Shown one piece after another: positions 62,627 to 64,000 of a stretch of DNA of 64,000 nucleotides (position 1 is the first letter of the stretch; each line of letters begins with the position of its first letter). The position numbers were made by a program, and so were the translations under genes. Source of the stretch: Streptomyces aureoverticillatus (GTDB lineage Bacteria; Actinomycetota; Actinomycetes; Streptomycetales; Streptomycetaceae); the NCBI RefSeq assembly GCF_014649395.1, contig NZ_BMSY01000007.1, positions 1-64,000 on the forward strand, in the 5' to 3' direction. The notes under the pieces are model-generated. The model was not told the origin of the DNA. It saw only the letters and a list, made by a program, of their open reading frames with translations, and did no database searches.

Positions 62627-63070
62627 TCAGCTCTGGTTGAAGAAGCCGTCCGCGCGGTGCGGCGTGGCTTCCCCGTTGACGATCTCCGTGTTGGCGGGGG
62701 TCAGCAGGAACACGCGGTGCGCCACCCGGTCGATGGAGCCGCGCAGGCCGAAGATGAGCCCGGCCGCGAAGTCGACGACGCGCTTGGCGTCGGCGGGCTC
62801 CATCGACGTGAGGTTCATGATGACCGGCACGCCGTCCCGGAACAGCTCGCCGATGGCGCGGGCGTCGCGGAAGCTGTCCGGCGTGACCGTGCCGATCCGG
62901 CCCTTGTCCTCGGCCACGTCCGCGGTCACCTTCGCGCGCGGGTCCGTGACCCACGGCTCGGCCGCCTCGGGGCCGTCGGCCGCGTCGTCTTCGTATCCGT
63001 CGTAGTAACGCTCGTCGTTGTTGTCGTCGACGAGGCCAAGCCAGGCACTCGCCTTGCGCACCGATCCCAT
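62627..63070 (-). CDS. sflA: SepF-like protein (SflA type)
   Basis: 147 residues from ATG at 63070, with GGAGG ten bases upstream. SepF fold: MGSVRKASAWLGLVDDN (membrane-binding-like N-terminus), an acidic linker, then RIGTVTPDSFRDARAIGELFRDGVPVIMNLTSMEPADAKRVVDFAAGLIFGLRGSIDRVAHRVFLLTPANTEI. SepF anchors FtsZ. Streptomyces has the main SepF elsewhere and SepF-like SflA and SflB; the gene beside an acyl-CoA dehydrogenase matches my memory of S. coelicolor SCO1749 (SflA). The paralogue assignment is by context. Confidence 0.82.
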   Translation of the reverse strand: MGSVRKASAWLGLVDDNNDERYYDGYEDDAADGPEAAEPWVTDPRAKVTADVAEDKGRIGTVTPDSFRDARAIGELFRDGVPVIMNLTSMEPADAKRVVDFAAGLIFGLRGSIDRVAHRVFLLTPANTEIVNGEATPHRADGFFNQS

Positions 63071-63435
63071 GGACGCCTCCTCTCGCAGCGGTCTGCTCGC
63101 GTTCCGCATCCCTATGGTCGTCCATGATGCGGATGGTGCGCCAAGGGGATAGTCGCCGCGCGGGGTTTTCGTGACGGTACTGGCACACAGTCAATACGGC
63201 GACGCGCGGGATTCTTCAAGGGTCCTGCCGTGCACGGCTGCTGACAGAGAGTGAAATATGATTCTTCGCGGCGTACGGGTGACGGGCGGTGCGTACGGGT
63301 GAACCGAACGATCGATACGATGCCGGAGTTCGGCGCGCAGGCCGTCCCGGCCGCGTGAACCGCGCGGCTCATCGGACTCGTCTCACTCGTCGACTCGTCA
63401 GACATCGGACTCGTAGCGCTCACGGGGGAGTCGCC
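63071..63435. other. sflA-DUF5685 divergent promoter region
   Basis: 365 bases. Holds a direct repeat gcgtacgggtga at 63271-63282 and 63291-63302, exactly 20 bases apart, next to an AT-richer patch (gtgaaatatgattcttcg, 63251). It looks like a pair of regulator half-sites. No gene seen. RBS GGGGGAG at 63424. Confidence 0.5.
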
Positions 63436-64000
63436 ATGTTCGGAATCGTCAGGCCCTGCAGTCACCGCCTCGGCGAAGGGCTCAAGACCCAGTGGATGGC
63501 GCATCTGTGCGGGCTGTGTCTCGCGCTGCGCGGTGACCACGGACAGTTCGCCCGCGTCGTGACCAACTACGACGGGCTCATCATCTCGGTTCTGACGGAG
63601 GCTCAGGCCGAGCGGACCACCGGTTGGCGACGCACCGCGGGCCCCTGCCCGCTGCGCGGCATGCGCACCGCGTCCGTCGCCCGGGGCGAGGGCGCGCGGC
63701 TCGCCGCGGCCGTCTCGCTCGTGCTCGCCTCCGCGAAGGTGCGCGACCACGTCGTCGACGGCGACGGCCTGTTGGCGCGCGGGCCGGTGGCCGCCGCCGC
63801 GCGCCGGGTCGCCGGGAAGTGGGACCGCGCCGGCGCGAGCACCGGCGCCGACGTGGGCTTCGACACGGCGGTCCTGGTGGACGCCGTCGAACGGCAGCAG
63901 GGCATCGAGGCCTTGGCGGGTCCCGGTACCTCCCTGCTCGCGGTCACCGAGCCCACCGAGACCGCGACCGCCGCGGCCTTCGCGCACACCGCCGTGCTCG
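63436..64000 (+). CDS. DUF5685-family protein, 3' end cut off by window
   Basis: At least 188 residues from ATG at 63436 (GGGGGAG upstream), open to the window end. MFGIVRPCSHRLGEGLKTQWMAHLCGLCLALRGDHGQFARVVTNYDG: the CSH and CGLC cysteines (8, 25, 28) could bind metal, and a further Cys lies in GPCPLRG. DUF5685 is common in Streptomyces and often labelled a regulator, with no known mechanism. The C-terminus is missing. Confidence 0.82.
   Translation, partial: MFGIVRPCSHRLGEGLKTQWMAHLCGLCLALRGDHGQFARVVTNYDGLIISVLTEAQAERTTGWRRTAGPCPLRGMRTASVARGEGARLAAAVSLVLASAKVRDHVVDGDGLLARGPVAAAARRVAGKWDRAGASTGADVGFDTAVLVDAVERQQGIEALAGPGTSLLAVTEPTETATAAAFAHTAVL

Overview
The window is about 64 kb of high-GC actinobacterial chromosome. 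Everything points to Streptomyces: GTG/TTG starts with GTGA/ATGA stop-start overlaps, proteins such as PucR, WYL, Rpf-LysM and SepF-like SflA, a DmdR-type iron box, and Streptomyces-style palindromic repeats. Gene order follows the conserved actinobacterial block tlyA-ppnK-recN-pyrG-nudix-(ald)-parA-scpA-scpB-rluB-(tyrA)-cmk-plsC-der. M. tuberculosis Rv1691-Rv1713 and S. coelicolor around SCO1749-SCO1790 have the same backbone, as I remember them.

Layout. 1-346: end of an rrn operon (23S 3' end, 5S, strong terminator). 0.4-5 kb: an Arg/Asp-repeat TPR protein, a DUF1015 protein and a HAD phosphatase. 5.1-8.1 kb: a siderophore ABC importer (two FecCD permeases and an ATPase) behind an iron box. 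8.2-14.3 kb: SCP2-like protein, a small acidic protein, tlyA, NAD kinase, an orphan FtsX-type permease, recN. 14.3-17.2 kb: a palindromic repeat where steA/steB are expected, a short MraY/WecA-like membrane protein, a 36-bp tandem array, and a GT4 glycosyltransferase. 17.2-20.8 kb: a PucR regulator and a GH15 hydrolase. 21.3-33 kb: pyrG, nudix, a STAND/TPR protein, ald, then parA, an RHH-like protein, scpA, scpB and rluB (chromosome organisation and rRNA modification).

33-40.7 kb: a nucleotidyltransferase, a Rieske/DUF6529 redox pair, an exported Ser/Thr/Pro-rich protein, then aroH-tyrA and cmk-plsC-der in two translationally coupled groups. 40.7-44.2 kb: two conserved actinobacterial proteins of unknown function and two secreted Rpf-LysM muralytic enzymes. 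44.2-50.6 kb: a branched-chain-amino-acid-type (HAAT) importer with a LivH-LivM-LivG fusion, and divergent lipoprotein and substrate-binding genes across an operator-like array. 50.7-52.9 kb: a coupled glycosyltransferase and partner. 53-64 kb: WYL regulator, orphan ctaD, I78 inhibitor, PAP2 phosphatase, PIG-V-like mannosyltransferase, DHA2 MFS exporter, acyl-CoA dehydrogenase, the SepF-like SflA, and a DUF5685 gene running off the end.

Most genes are housekeeping. The unusual material is repeat biology: two palindromic element types occur between genes and also inside coding sequence, in the scpA N-terminus and in the LivM-LivG linker. There are 36-bp and 14-bp tandem arrays and a five-copy operator-like cluster. 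The other points of note are the loss of steA/steB at the usual place, the parA-RHH-scpAB cluster, and a possible c-di-AMP riboswitch ahead of an rpf gene. No CRISPR array, tRNA, insertion sequence or prophage was seen.
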